Of a stretch of 64,000 nt of DNA, positions 25,171 through 33,476 are shown piece by piece. The position numbers and the translations under genes are program-made. Source of the DNA: Salinibacillus kushneri. GTDB lineage: Bacteria > Bacillota > Bacilli > Bacillales > Alkalibacillaceae. The stretch lies in NCBI RefSeq assembly GCF_900111405.1, contig NZ_FOHJ01000008.1:85805-149804 (forward strand), written 5' to 3'. The notes under the pieces were generated by a model. The model was not told the DNA's origin and searched no databases. It worked only from the letters and a program-made list of their open reading frames with translations. Within the stretch, counting starts at the first letter, position 1. Every line of letters begins with the position of its first letter.

Positions 25171-26775
25171 TTACGATCGACTCCATTCCCGATTATAAAC
25201 AATCGTTTCATCAATAATCGTTTGCTGGACCTCGGCATTTGGAATTTCCCTTCGGTCGATAGAAAATAAATCTTGATTCAGGACCGTGAAATCTGCTGCA
25301 TAACCAGGTTCAATTTTGCCATGTTTATCCTCTTTTCCAATTGCGTAGGCTGCACCTGTTGTATATAAGGATACCGCTTCAAATGGTGTTAGACGCTGCT
25401 CTTTACCATAAGACTTACCATCTAAGAAGGACATTCGATTTACTGCTGAGGCAATTCCCTGTAGAGGATTGATCTCTTCAATAGGCGCATCCGAGCCTCC
25501 TGCACAAACGATTTTAGCATCTAAAAAGGATTTCCAGGCGTAAGCATAAGGTTCTCTCTCATCCCCAATCCTTTCCAGAACCCAGGGGAAATCAGATGAA
25601 ACAAAAGTCGGTTGAATATCAATGATAATTTGTAATTTAGACATTCGTTCGATTAAAGAAGAATTCGTTAACTGAGCATGTATAATTCGATCACGAATCC
25701 CTTCAGCAGGCGGGAATTGCTCAATCATATCCACAACCATTTCCACTGCCTGGTCACCAATAGCATGAACAGCTACTGGCATATTCCGCGTTCTTGCCTT
25801 TTTCATTAATTGTTTCATCTCTTCTTCAGATTGAACTTGCACTCCATATTCATTTTCCTGGTCTGCATAAGGTTCTGACAACAAGGCAGTTCTCCCACCA
25901 AAGGCACCGTCAGCAAATATTTTCATCGCGCCTAACTCAATCCAATCTGTACCTTGCTTAAACCCCAAATGATGACGATCCATCTCTTCAATAACACCAT
26001 TATGTACAAGTAAATGAGCACGAAACTTGTGCTTCCTTCCATCAATTGTTCTCGTAAATGAGTCATAGGTTCGTTTAAAACCACCATAGTAATTTAAATC
26101 TTCACTATGTCCACCTACAATTCCATGCCTTACTAAATCATCTACTGCCAAGTGAATTGCCTTATCCAAGTATTGAGTTGTAACTTCAGGAATTTGACTC
26201 TTTATCAACTCTTGAGCCGTATCCTTAAAAAATCCAGTCATAATGCCATGGTCATCCCGATCAATAACTCCACCATCTGGTGATTGTGTTTCAGGTGTGA
26301 TTCCAGCTATTTCTAACGCTTTCGTATTGGCAATAATAGCGTGTCGGCATATACGTGTTAGCATAACCGGGCGATCTGGACAAATTTTATCTAATTCATT
26401 TCGATGAATGATACGAGGATTATCCCAACTGTTTTCATTAAATCCTTCACCGATTAACCATTGATCTTCCGGAATTTCTTTTGATGCCTTTTCCACTAAA
26501 TCTAAAACTTCTTCAGGCGATTTGGTATAGGTTAAATCTAATTTCATTAATCGTTCTCCATATCCGATGATATGTAAATGACTGTCGGTAAAACCAGGAT
26601 ACATTACATTCCCGTCTAAGTCGTATATCCCATCTATTTTATCTTGATATTGCTTTTCAAGAAACGCTTTCGTACCGACATCTGTAATCCTTCCATTTTC
26701 CGTAAAAACAGCTTCAACGGTTTCTCCAGGTTTATGCATTGTATAAATTGTACCACCGTACCACAATTTCCCCAT
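25171..26775 (-). CDS. ytcJ: YtcJ-type amidohydrolase
   Basis: The ATG at 26775 has AGAGGAGAG upstream, giving 534 residues; an open extension to 27018 is only chance and runs through a repeat. The sequence shows the amidohydrolase-3 features: NVMYPGFTDSHLHIIGYG (HxH), EDLNYYGGFKRTYD, FADGAFGGRTALLSEPY, PVAVHAIGDQAVEMVVDM and CAGGSDAPIEEINPL. Likely a cytoplasmic zinc-dependent deaminase/amidohydrolase with unknown substrate. In B. subtilis it lies near nadK and thiI, so the upstream island here has split that neighbourhood. Confidence 0.9.
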   Translation of the reverse strand: MGKLWYGGTIYTMHKPGETVEAVFTENGRITDVGTKAFLEKQYQDKIDGIYDLDGNVMYPGFTDSHLHIIGYGERLMKLDLTYTKSPEEVLDLVEKASKEIPEDQWLIGEGFNENSWDNPRIIHRNELDKICPDRPVMLTRICRHAIIANTKALEIAGITPETQSPDGGVIDRDDHGIMTGFFKDTAQELIKSQIPEVTTQYLDKAIHLAVDDLVRHGIVGGHSEDLNYYGGFKRTYDSFTRTIDGRKHKFRAHLLVHNGVIEEMDRHHLGFKQGTDWIELGAMKIFADGAFGGRTALLSEPYADQENEYGVQVQSEEEMKQLMKKARTRNMPVAVHAIGDQAVEMVVDMIEQFPPAEGIRDRIIHAQLTNSSLIERMSKLQIIIDIQPTFVSSDFPWVLERIGDEREPYAYAWKSFLDAKIVCAGGSDAPIEEINPLQGIASAVNRMSFLDGKSYGKEQRLTPFEAVSLYTTGAAYAIGKEDKHGKIEPGYAADFTVLNQDLFSIDRREIPNAEVQQTIIDETIVYNREWSRS

Positions 26776-26883
26776 GCTTATCTCTCCTCTAAGATTTCCT
26801 TTATTTTGGCTAGTCTGAAAATGTAAACATTTCCTAAAGTATAGTAAATGAATAGGTCTTACCGCAAATATACTTAACGTTTT

Positions 26884-26965
26884 GACTCTGTTAAACATAG
26901 ATGTTGATTTCCACTCCAGTGCGCTCGCTTTCCGCTCCTTGGTAGAAGTAAGCTTTAACACAGTC
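26884..26965. mobile_element. 82-bp MITE-like repeat with terminal inverted repeats
   Basis: Starts GACTCTGTTAAA and ends TTTAACACAGTC, an inverted pair with one mismatch. Its left 52 bases recur (inverted) inside the broken nadK at 18985-19035. No coding capacity. Confidence 0.7.
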
Positions 26966-26982
26966 AATGTTTTAAGTAAAGA

Positions 26983-27014
26983 CAAAAGAAAAGGGCAGTT
27001 AAACCTGCCCTTTT
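26983..27014 (-). terminator. Terminator of the SASP gene
   Basis: AAAAGGGCAG and CTGCCCTTTT form a 10-bp stem; CTTTTG follows on the reverse strand. Confidence 0.85.
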
Positions 27015-27031
27015 CCAAGCTATATCATATT

Positions 27032-27244
27032 TTATTGTGGCTGTTGTCCGCTGAATTGCTGTTGAGCTACACTTACAAGACGCTTTGTGATTTCACCACC
27101 AACAGAACCATTTGCACGAGAAGTTGTATCAGCTCCTAATTGAACACCAAACTCTTGTGCAATCTCTGTTTTCATTTGGTTAAGTGCTTGTTCAGCGCCA
27201 GGTACAACAAGTTGGTTTGAGTTTTGGCTATTGTTATTTGCCAT
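27032..27244 (-). CDS. Alpha/beta-type small acid-soluble spore protein
   Basis: 70 residues, the typical SASP length. It has the GPR protease cleavage region [15 protein letters not shown] and the DNA-binding [16 protein letters not shown]. These proteins coat spore DNA in A-like form, protect it from UV and heat and are degraded at germination. GGAGG precedes the ATG. Expected to be under sigma-G; I could not fix a clear -35/-10 pair. sspA stands at this place in B. subtilis, but paralogue naming is uncertain. Confidence 0.95.
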   Translation of the reverse strand: MANNNSQNSNQLVVPGAEQALNQMKTEIAQEFGVQLGADTTSRANGSVGGEITKRLVSVAQQQFSGQQPQ

Positions 27245-27365
27245 GATGTAATCACCTCCTTGTCACTCATTATGGTGTGAAGAGAAGGTGAACATCATGC
27301 AAAAAATTTATTGGTATTTGTTTCTTATTAGCCCTAACCACAGTCAGAAAGGGTGTTTCGTATAC

Positions 27366-28568
27366 TTATAATAAATCTTCAAATTCTGATTTAGTTAAAT
27401 CATGTTCTGTTATGGTGATGGTTTCAATCCCATCTAAAGCTTTATCAATTTCTTCACTAAAGTCAACATGATCCTCAAATTGATGAATTTTTTCCCGACT
27501 TGGTCTCGTTTTCGGCTGTTTTGGAACAAAAATCGTACAACAATCTTCATAAGGAAGAATGGAGGTTTCATACGTCCCAATCTTCCTTGAAATGTCAATA
27601 ATATCCACTTTATCCATAGCAACTAAAGGTCGAATAACTGGATAATTGGTAACTTCATTAATGGAATTCATGCTTTCCATTGTTTGACTGGCTACCTGTC
27701 CTAGACTTTCACCAGTAGTTAAAGAAAGGATATTTTCCCGTTCAGCCAGGCGCTCACTAACTCTTAGCATCTGTCTGCGCATAATGGTCATTCCATAATT
27801 TTCAGGAACTTCCCGGAATATTTTTTGCTGTAGCTCAGTAAAAGGAACAACATGTACACGAATTTCATGCCCATATTTTGTTAATTCTTGAGCTAAATCT
27901 AAAACCTTCTGCTTCGCTCGATCACTTGTATAAGGAGGAGAGTGAAAATGAATCGCTTCAACTTGAACTCCTCTTTTCATGGCAAGATAACCTGCAACAG
28001 GGCTATCAATTCCGCCTGAAAGTAATAAGAGAGTTTTACCTGTAGTACCAACAGGTAAACCGCCAGATGCAGAGATCTTACCTGCCATGATATACGTAGC
28101 ATCATGACGAATTTCCACACGGATTTCAACATCCGGGTTATGAACATCTACTGTTATCCCCTCAGTATTGGATAAAAGGTGCCCCCCCAGAATCTGGTTC
28201 ATTTCCTGTGAGCCGATTTCAAAACTTTTATTTGGGCGTTTTGTTGTTAATTTAAATGTTTTAACTTGTTCTTCTGCCTTTAATGCCCATAAGGCTCCTT
28301 CTTTGATTTTATCAACTGAATTTTCTACACGAATGGCAAGATTTAAAGACTGAATGCCAAATACATCCTGACACTTTTCTATAACTGGCTGGTGATCCTG
28401 ACCATTTAATTTGATATACATCCGGTCACGTGATTGAATCAACTGTACATTAGAAAACGGTTTTAGCTTATGCTTTAAATTTTCTCTTAACTGTGCAATA
28501 AATTGTTTTTTGTTTTTTCCTTTTAATGATAATTCGCCATAACGAATGACGATATGATCATATTGCAT
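27366..28568 (-). CDS. thiI: tRNA 4-thiouridine synthetase / thiamine thiazole sulfurtransferase ThiI
   Basis: 400 residues: NFLD and THUMP domains (about 1-165) and a PP-loop ATP pyrophosphatase (LLLLSGGIDSPVAGYLAMKR near 185). As in Bacillus and archaea it lacks the C-terminal rhodanese domain, so the sulfur carrier is the neighbouring desulfurase. ThiI makes s4U8 in tRNA and takes part in thiazole synthesis. It follows the nifZ-type desulfurase gene by five bases, forming one operon. Confidence 0.96.
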   Translation of the reverse strand: MQYDHIVIRYGELSLKGKNKKQFIAQLRENLKHKLKPFSNVQLIQSRDRMYIKLNGQDHQPVIEKCQDVFGIQSLNLAIRVENSVDKIKEGALWALKAEEQVKTFKLTTKRPNKSFEIGSQEMNQILGGHLLSNTEGITVDVHNPDVEIRVEIRHDATYIMAGKISASGGLPVGTTGKTLLLLSGGIDSPVAGYLAMKRGVQVEAIHFHSPPYTSDRAKQKVLDLAQELTKYGHEIRVHVVPFTELQQKIFREVPENYGMTIMRRQMLRVSERLAERENILSLTTGESLGQVASQTMESMNSINEVTNYPVIRPLVAMDKVDIIDISRKIGTYETSILPYEDCCTIFVPKQPKTRPSREKIHQFEDHVDFSEEIDKALDGIETITITEHDLTKSEFEDLL

Positions 28569-28573
28569 GTTAT

Positions 28574-29713
28574 CTACCCCATTACGTCATTTAGTTCATC
28601 TAAAACACGAATAAATACCTTACTAAATTCACGAACTTCCTCTTCTGTATTTTGATAGGAAAGACTAATCCTCAGTCCAAAGTGGGAACGGTCCTCTCCC
28701 CATCCACAAGCTGCCAGAACAGCACTTTCGTCCGAGTGCTTTGAAGAACAGGCAGATTTTGTAGAAATGAAAATATTTTCCTTACCCAAAGCATGGATCA
28801 CTACTTCAGGTTTATAATTCGGTACAGAAAAGTTTAAAATATGTGGTGCTCCATCTTCTGGTGAATTCACAACAACACGGTCGTCTTTCTCTAAAGCTGT
28901 ACGTATGATGTTAGCCATGTTTGTCAAATGGTCAAAGGACTGTTTTTGCTTTTCCATTGTCAATCTCAAAGCTTTGACCATGGCAACAATTCCTGCCAGA
29001 TTTTCTGTGCCAGGCCGATTAGCAGATTCCTGTCCGCCACCATGTAAAAGGGGGAAAAGGGTTGTTCCTTTTTGGATATATAATGCCCCAGTCCCTTTTA
29101 ATCCATGAATTTTATGACTCGATATTGAGCATAAATTAATACCAGGATGGGACATATCTAAAGGTATTTTTCCTAAACCCTGCACATGATCGACATGGAA
29201 AAATAGTTTCGGGTACTTCGCAGCTATATCAGCAATTTCTGTTATTGGCTGAATCGTACCTAGTTCATTATTCACATGCATAATCGAAATTAATATGGTT
29301 TCATTATCTATTGATTTCTCTAACACATCGAGATCTATCTTACCCTCATGATTTACAGGAAGATAAGTGACACGAAAACCCAGTGTTTCGAGAGCAGCGC
29401 ATGCTTCAAGAACAGAGGGATGTTCAATTTGAGAAGTAATAATATGACGCCCCCGGTTTTGGTGCTGCAAGGCAATCCCTTTTATAGCTGTATTATTACT
29501 CTCTGTTCCACCTGAAGTAAAGAAAATTTCCTCGTCATCCACTTTTAACAGATCGGCGGCCTGTTTTTTAGAAGTTTTCAATAATTTCTCAGCCTCACCA
29601 CCAAATTGATGAATGGAAGAAGGGTTCCCATAGTAGGTTTCAGATACCTTTTGAAAGCTCTCCAAAACTTCTGGATAAGGGCTTGTCGTGGCACTATTAT
29701 CTAAATAAATCAT
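28574..29713 (-). CDS. nifZ: Cysteine desulfurase NifZ (partner of ThiI)
   Basis: 379 residues from the ATG at 29713 (AAGGAGAAATGG upstream). IYLDNSATTSPYP is the start of class V aminotransferases; the PLP lysine is in SSHKIHGLKGTGALY and the catalytic cysteine in STKSACSSKHSD. The enzyme strips sulfur from cysteine and passes it to ThiI. In B. subtilis nifZ-thiI is the same pair. Downstream spacing of five bases implies co-translation. Confidence 0.95.
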   Translation of the reverse strand: MIYLDNSATTSPYPEVLESFQKVSETYYGNPSSIHQFGGEAEKLLKTSKKQAADLLKVDDEEIFFTSGGTESNNTAIKGIALQHQNRGRHIITSQIEHPSVLEACAALETLGFRVTYLPVNHEGKIDLDVLEKSIDNETILISIMHVNNELGTIQPITEIADIAAKYPKLFFHVDHVQGLGKIPLDMSHPGINLCSISSHKIHGLKGTGALYIQKGTTLFPLLHGGGQESANRPGTENLAGIVAMVKALRLTMEKQKQSFDHLTNMANIIRTALEKDDRVVVNSPEDGAPHILNFSVPNYKPEVVIHALGKENIFISTKSACSSKHSDESAVLAACGWGEDRSHFGLRISLSYQNTEEEVREFSKVFIRVLDELNDVMG

Positions 29714-29774
29714 GAGCCATTTCTCCTTTATACCAAATTTGCAATCATTAATCATACCATATGTTAGTGAAATA

Positions 29775-29882
29775 GAAAAGCGAAGGCGACTGATCAGGCC
29801 CGACTGCGCAATCTGATTATACGAAGTACCTCGCTATTCGTCAGGGAGTCGTTAATGTCTGTCTGGGACTAAGAGCTGCAGA
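29775..29882 (+). repeat. Interspersed repeat, family 1, copy 2
   Basis: GAAAAGCGAAGGCGACTGAT to GACTAAGAGCTGCAG; aligns with the repeat at 3499 from end to end, with changes mostly in the middle hairpin. Sits in the nifZ upstream region. Confidence 0.75.
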
Positions 29883-29910
29883 AAAAGAGGAAGAGCCATC
29901 TTTCTACCCA

Positions 29911-29948
29911 AAAGAGAAGCTGCCCTCTTTACTAACGGACAGCTTCTT
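29911..29948 (-). terminator. Terminator after the 100-residue membrane protein
   Basis: AGAAGCTG pairs with CAGCTTCT, extended by CC/GG; CTCTTTT follows on the reverse strand. Confidence 0.75.
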
Positions 29949-29958
29949 AATTATCTTC

Positions 29959-30261
29959 TTATTCCAACTTTTTCAATAAATCATCGATAGATACTGTTTG
30001 ATCCAATGAATGGTCAGCGACCCAGCTGTCTGTTAACATATACCGTTGCTCAGCTGAGGATGACTCTTTATCCGATTCTTGAAAAACAGATCGAGAATAC
30101 TCAGTAATCACCTTTTTCTCTTGGCTTTCAACGGTTATTGTCTCATGTAATACGGCATAGTGATTGGGATGCTCTCCATTTGTAGTAAACACTAGAAAAA
30201 TGATGAGTCCCCAAATACCTGCAGCAAAAACAGCTAATAAATATATCAGTGCATTTCTCAT
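29959..30261 (-). CDS. Small membrane-anchored protein downstream of ezrA, unknown
   Basis: About 100 residues from the ATG at 30261 (a TTG at 30270 overlaps the ezrA stop). One N-terminal membrane segment (ALIYLLAVFAAGIWGLIIFL) and a polar tail with many Glu and Ser; no recognised domain. AAGGA lies upstream. The tight linkage suggests co-expression with ezrA and perhaps a role at the membrane or division site, which is inference only. Confidence 0.7.
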   Translation of the reverse strand: MRNALIYLLAVFAAGIWGLIIFLVFTTNGEHPNHYAVLHETITVESQEKKVITEYSRSVFQESDKESSSAEQRYMLTDSWVADHSLDQTVSIDDLLKKLE

Positions 30262-30266
30262 TTTAT

Positions 30267-31973
30267 TCAAGTCCTTGAAACCATATAATCATCATTCAAA
30301 AAGCCTTCTAATCGTCTTAAAGCACCTGGCTCAATCTCTTCTAGTGCAGTAGAGGCTGTTTCCAGTGCAACTTCATAATCCCAATTACGAAAAGCTGATT
30401 CAGCTTCCGATAACTTTGCCGCAAGTAATGGATATTGACTTCTGTATCGATTCGCATATTGGATGACATACTCAGATAATGTTGCTTGTTCAATTAAATA
30501 ATCGGTTTGTTCTTTAACCATTTCTATATCTTTTTCAGCTTTGGCTAATAAATGGTTAATTTTCTCCATATTTAACGGGTGCTGAGATAATTGATTTGAA
30601 GTTTGATCAATGGTAGTAATCACTTCATTCATAGCCTCGTAGATATATTCAGGCACACCAGGAAGATTACTCTTTTGTAAGCTTTTTCGAATTTGTCCCA
30701 TTGCTCCAAGCAAAAGATTAATTTGCTGGTTAGCTTCAAGTTCATCCTGCATTAGAGAATTAATTCTTTCTACAAATCCCTCATGCTCCTGTCTAAGATT
30801 TTCCCATTGTGACAGCCAGTTTTCGAGGTCTCCACGAATGTTCGCATAATGTTTTTTATCTTTTTCAGTTTCACTGTAAATTTTATCAGCCAAAAGCTTA
30901 AGCTGATTCATTTGATTTTCCAGGGAAAGTAATGTTTCCTGATCTTCCTCATTAAATTCATAATTTTCCTGAAGTGTTTTCACTTCTGATTTCATGTCCT
31001 GAAAATCTTTGTCCATCTGGAATAGTTCATTTTCCATCACTTTTATTTTTTTCTCGGTAAATTGCTTCGCTAATGCTTCCTGTTCTAATTGGTCATAAAT
31101 CTCCTGGATTCGCTCTTCTACTTCAACAATTTCCAGATTCACATCTTCAAGATTGCCTTTGTTTAATCGGTCAATAAGTAAGAGAAGACGTTCCTGGTAG
31201 TTTTGAATTTCGTTTTCATAACCATAATGTTGAAGGTCGTGACCAAAGCTTTTCATTTCCTTTAAGCCACTCGTTAATTCATCTAATTGCTGGGGAAGCT
31301 TTATTTTGCAAGCATGGTATAGGGTAGGAAATTCCTGCATTTTTTCATTAAGACGATCTAAACGTTCACTTACCTGCTGTACTAAACTTTGGGCTTCTAT
31401 GTAATTTCCATCAACCGTTAATTCGTCAAATTGTGCAATTTCCTCTTCAATTTCATCTAATTCTACATCAAAAACGATATCTGCTTTCCCAAATTGGTAG
31501 CGATTTTGTAAAAGATATTTTCTCGTTTCCTTAATACGCGGCCGGACCTCTTCCACCAATTTATGACTATCTTCTTTAGAACTGATTAATTCCTCAACCT
31601 CGTTAAACATATGGTCAATAGATGTTTCAATGTTTTCTAAAGTTTGATGGATATGGTCTAATATCCGCTTTGCCTTTCGAAATAAATACCGGTCGGCGGC
31701 TTCTTCAGCATCAAATAATTCCTCTTCCAGGTCAGGCATTTTTCTTGTCACAATATGATCCCAGTCAGAACGCCACTTTTCAAAACGTGTTTGCGTTTCC
31801 CCCGACAGGTTCAAGTCTTTTATTTTGGATAATTCATCTGTTACATCTTTATTCATAACCGCCAATTTCCATTCTTCTAAATCATCAACACGGTCATAGA
31901 CTTTTTTTCGCAGGATGAGACCTATTATAATGAATATGATGAATAAAAGCATGGCTCCAATGATGTATTCCAT
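30267..31973 (-). CDS. ezrA: Septation ring formation regulator EzrA
   Basis: 568 residues from the ATG at 31973 (GGGAGGC upstream). One N-terminal membrane anchor (YIIGAMLLFIIFIIIGLILR) followed by spectrin-like coiled coil up to the end, where GALRRLEGFLNDDYMVSRT carries the conserved QNR-like patch region. EzrA restricts Z-ring formation to mid-cell and helps recruit PBP1. It is monocistronic or with the small gene after it, and lies in the conserved order nifZ-ezrA-refZ. Confidence 0.95.
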   Translation of the reverse strand: MEYIIGAMLLFIIFIIIGLILRKKVYDRVDDLEEWKLAVMNKDVTDELSKIKDLNLSGETQTRFEKWRSDWDHIVTRKMPDLEEELFDAEEAADRYLFRKAKRILDHIHQTLENIETSIDHMFNEVEELISSKEDSHKLVEEVRPRIKETRKYLLQNRYQFGKADIVFDVELDEIEEEIAQFDELTVDGNYIEAQSLVQQVSERLDRLNEKMQEFPTLYHACKIKLPQQLDELTSGLKEMKSFGHDLQHYGYENEIQNYQERLLLLIDRLNKGNLEDVNLEIVEVEERIQEIYDQLEQEALAKQFTEKKIKVMENELFQMDKDFQDMKSEVKTLQENYEFNEEDQETLLSLENQMNQLKLLADKIYSETEKDKKHYANIRGDLENWLSQWENLRQEHEGFVERINSLMQDELEANQQINLLLGAMGQIRKSLQKSNLPGVPEYIYEAMNEVITTIDQTSNQLSQHPLNMEKINHLLAKAEKDIEMVKEQTDYLIEQATLSEYVIQYANRYRSQYPLLAAKLSEAESAFRNWDYEVALETASTALEEIEPGALRRLEGFLNDDYMVSRT

Positions 31974-32185
31974 TAAAAAGCCTCCCATCTCATTTCCACA
32001 TTCCCTAAATTACCGTTCCGGTTAAAATTTGTGTTGTTACTATAATATCATGTCTTCGCCTATTTTTGCTAAATTTTTTCAAATTTCTTTGCCATAAATC
32101 CTATTTTCTTTAATTATTATATAAAAATTATCTCTTCTATTAAAAATAAACACTTTTTTTCGAAAGGTGTCGAAATATAATTATA

Positions 32186-32229
32186 AAAAAAGACACTCAC
32201 TGGGCCTTTTCAGATCCAATGAGTGTATC
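32186..32229 (-). terminator. Terminator of refZ, overlapping its 3' end
   Basis: GATACACTCATTGGA pairs with TCCAGTGAGTGTC-type sequence (one mismatch), then TTTTTTTT. The last codons of refZ are part of the stem. Confidence 0.85.
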
Positions 32230-32814
32230 GATCCAGTTTTTAATTGAACGTTTATAGGTTTCTATATAGAGATCCGTTGAACGGTTCATTCCTACAATGT
32301 TTTTCCATTCATATGACATATTAAAAGGGATATGAAGGAGACCGTAGAATTGAAAGAATAACATTTCTTTTTCAATAGTTGAGTGGGAAGATGAGTTTAT
32401 AAGCCGGTAAAACCCTTCCTCAAGTATAAATTTTTCTTTAGCTAAATAAGTGACCAGCAGCTCTCTTACTAAAACATTGTCTTTAGAAAGTTCTCTCTGA
32501 ATAAAACCTGTAAATTGATGATTCTCATGTTTGTAATGTATAATAGTATCTATTAATTGATTCATTTGATTTTTAGGATTTTCTGTTGAATCCATTTCTT
32601 TCTGTGCAGCTTCTAATTTTTCTAAATACGTTTCGTAGTATTCAATGATTAAATACTCCAGTAAACCTTGTTTATTTTTAAAATAATAGCTAATCATTGA
32701 AACATTAACCTTAGCGTTTGATGCTATATCACGAACGGAAGTACCATGAAATCCTTTTAGGTAAAATAAGTGCACTGCTGCATTAGCAACCTTATCTTTT
32801 GTTCTTTGACTCAT
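32197..32814 (-). CDS. refZ: TetR-family DNA-binding protein RefZ (YttP)
   Basis: 205 residues. N-terminal HTH AAVHLFYLKGFHGTSVRDIA, SNAKVNVSMISYYFKNKQGL is typical TetR; the rest is an all-helical dimer domain. RefZ binds motifs around the origin and tunes Z-ring placement at sporulation onset. The match rests on the ezrA-refZ-ytsP-dgcP order and length as well as on the HTH. AGGGGGG precedes the ATG. Confidence 0.86.
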   Translation of the reverse strand: MSQRTKDKVANAAVHLFYLKGFHGTSVRDIASNAKVNVSMISYYFKNKQGLLEYLIIEYYETYLEKLEAAQKEMDSTENPKNQMNQLIDTIIHYKHENHQFTGFIQRELSKDNVLVRELLVTYLAKEKFILEEGFYRLINSSSHSTIEKEMLFFQFYGLLHIPFNMSYEWKNIVGMNRSTDLYIETYKRSIKNWIDTLIGSEKAQ

Positions 32815-32927
32815 TCGTTTCCCCCCTATTTACTTTTTTCTTTCTTAATTGGGGTTTTCCTTTTATGAGTTTACAAGAAATTCCGACAGAATCCATATTC
32901 AAATAACAAAATTTTTAGGAGGTATTC

Positions 32928-33410
32928 GTGTTGTTTCAAGCTGAAGACTATTCAGGACAAAAAGAGAAAGATTATGAGCTTGTCAATAAGCAATTGAAAG
33001 CTTTAATTGAAGATGAACCAGATATTACTGCAAACTTAGCCAACGCATCAGCTCTCCTCTACCAATTTTTAGATGATGTGAATTGGGTAGGATTTTATTT
33101 GTACAAAAATGGAGAACTTGTTTTAGCACCTTTCCAAGGGCTTCCTGCCTGTGTTCGGATCAAATATGGTAATGGTGTCTGTGGAACCGCTCTAAAAGAA
33201 AAACAGACGATTCGAGTGGAAAATGTTAATGAATTTCCTGGACATATAGCTTGTGATGCAGCTAGTCAATCAGAAATCGTAACACCTATTTATCAAGATG
33301 GTCAAATCATTGGTGTATTGGATATTGACAGCCCTAACCTAAGTCGCTTCGATGAAATCGATCAGGAAAACTTAGAAGCTTTTGCCAAAATTCTTAGTGA
33401 ACATCTTTAA
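32928..33410 (+). CDS. ytsP: Free methionine-(R)-sulfoxide reductase (GAF protein YtsP)
   Basis: 160 residues, a single GAF domain. The fRMsr cysteines are visible in LPACVRIKYGNGVCGTALKE and HIACDAASQSEIV. The enzyme reduces free Met-R-sulfoxide in the cytoplasm with thioredoxin. GTG start with AGGAGG upstream. It runs opposite to dgcP and shares a terminator with it. Confidence 0.92.
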   Translation: MLFQAEDYSGQKEKDYELVNKQLKALIEDEPDITANLANASALLYQFLDDVNWVGFYLYKNGELVLAPFQGLPACVRIKYGNGVCGTALKEKQTIRVENVNEFPGHIACDAASQSEIVTPIYQDGQIIGVLDIDSPNLSRFDEIDQENLEAFAKILSEHL

Positions 33411-33430
33411 AACATTAGCTAGTATTGTTG

Positions 33431-33476
33431 CAAACCGAAATCGTCATTAATTAAATGATGATTTCGGTTTGTTTTA
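33431..33476. terminator. Bidirectional terminator between ytsP and dgcP
   Basis: AAACCGAAATC and GATTTCGGTTT form a long stem; the right arm encodes the last residues (KQTEIII) of dgcP. Confidence 0.85.

Noticed and set aside
26776..27018. N-terminal extension of the ytcJ reading frame
   Set aside because: It has no ribosome site, crosses the 82-bp repeat and lacks similarity to amidohydrolases; the start at 26775 has a strong site.
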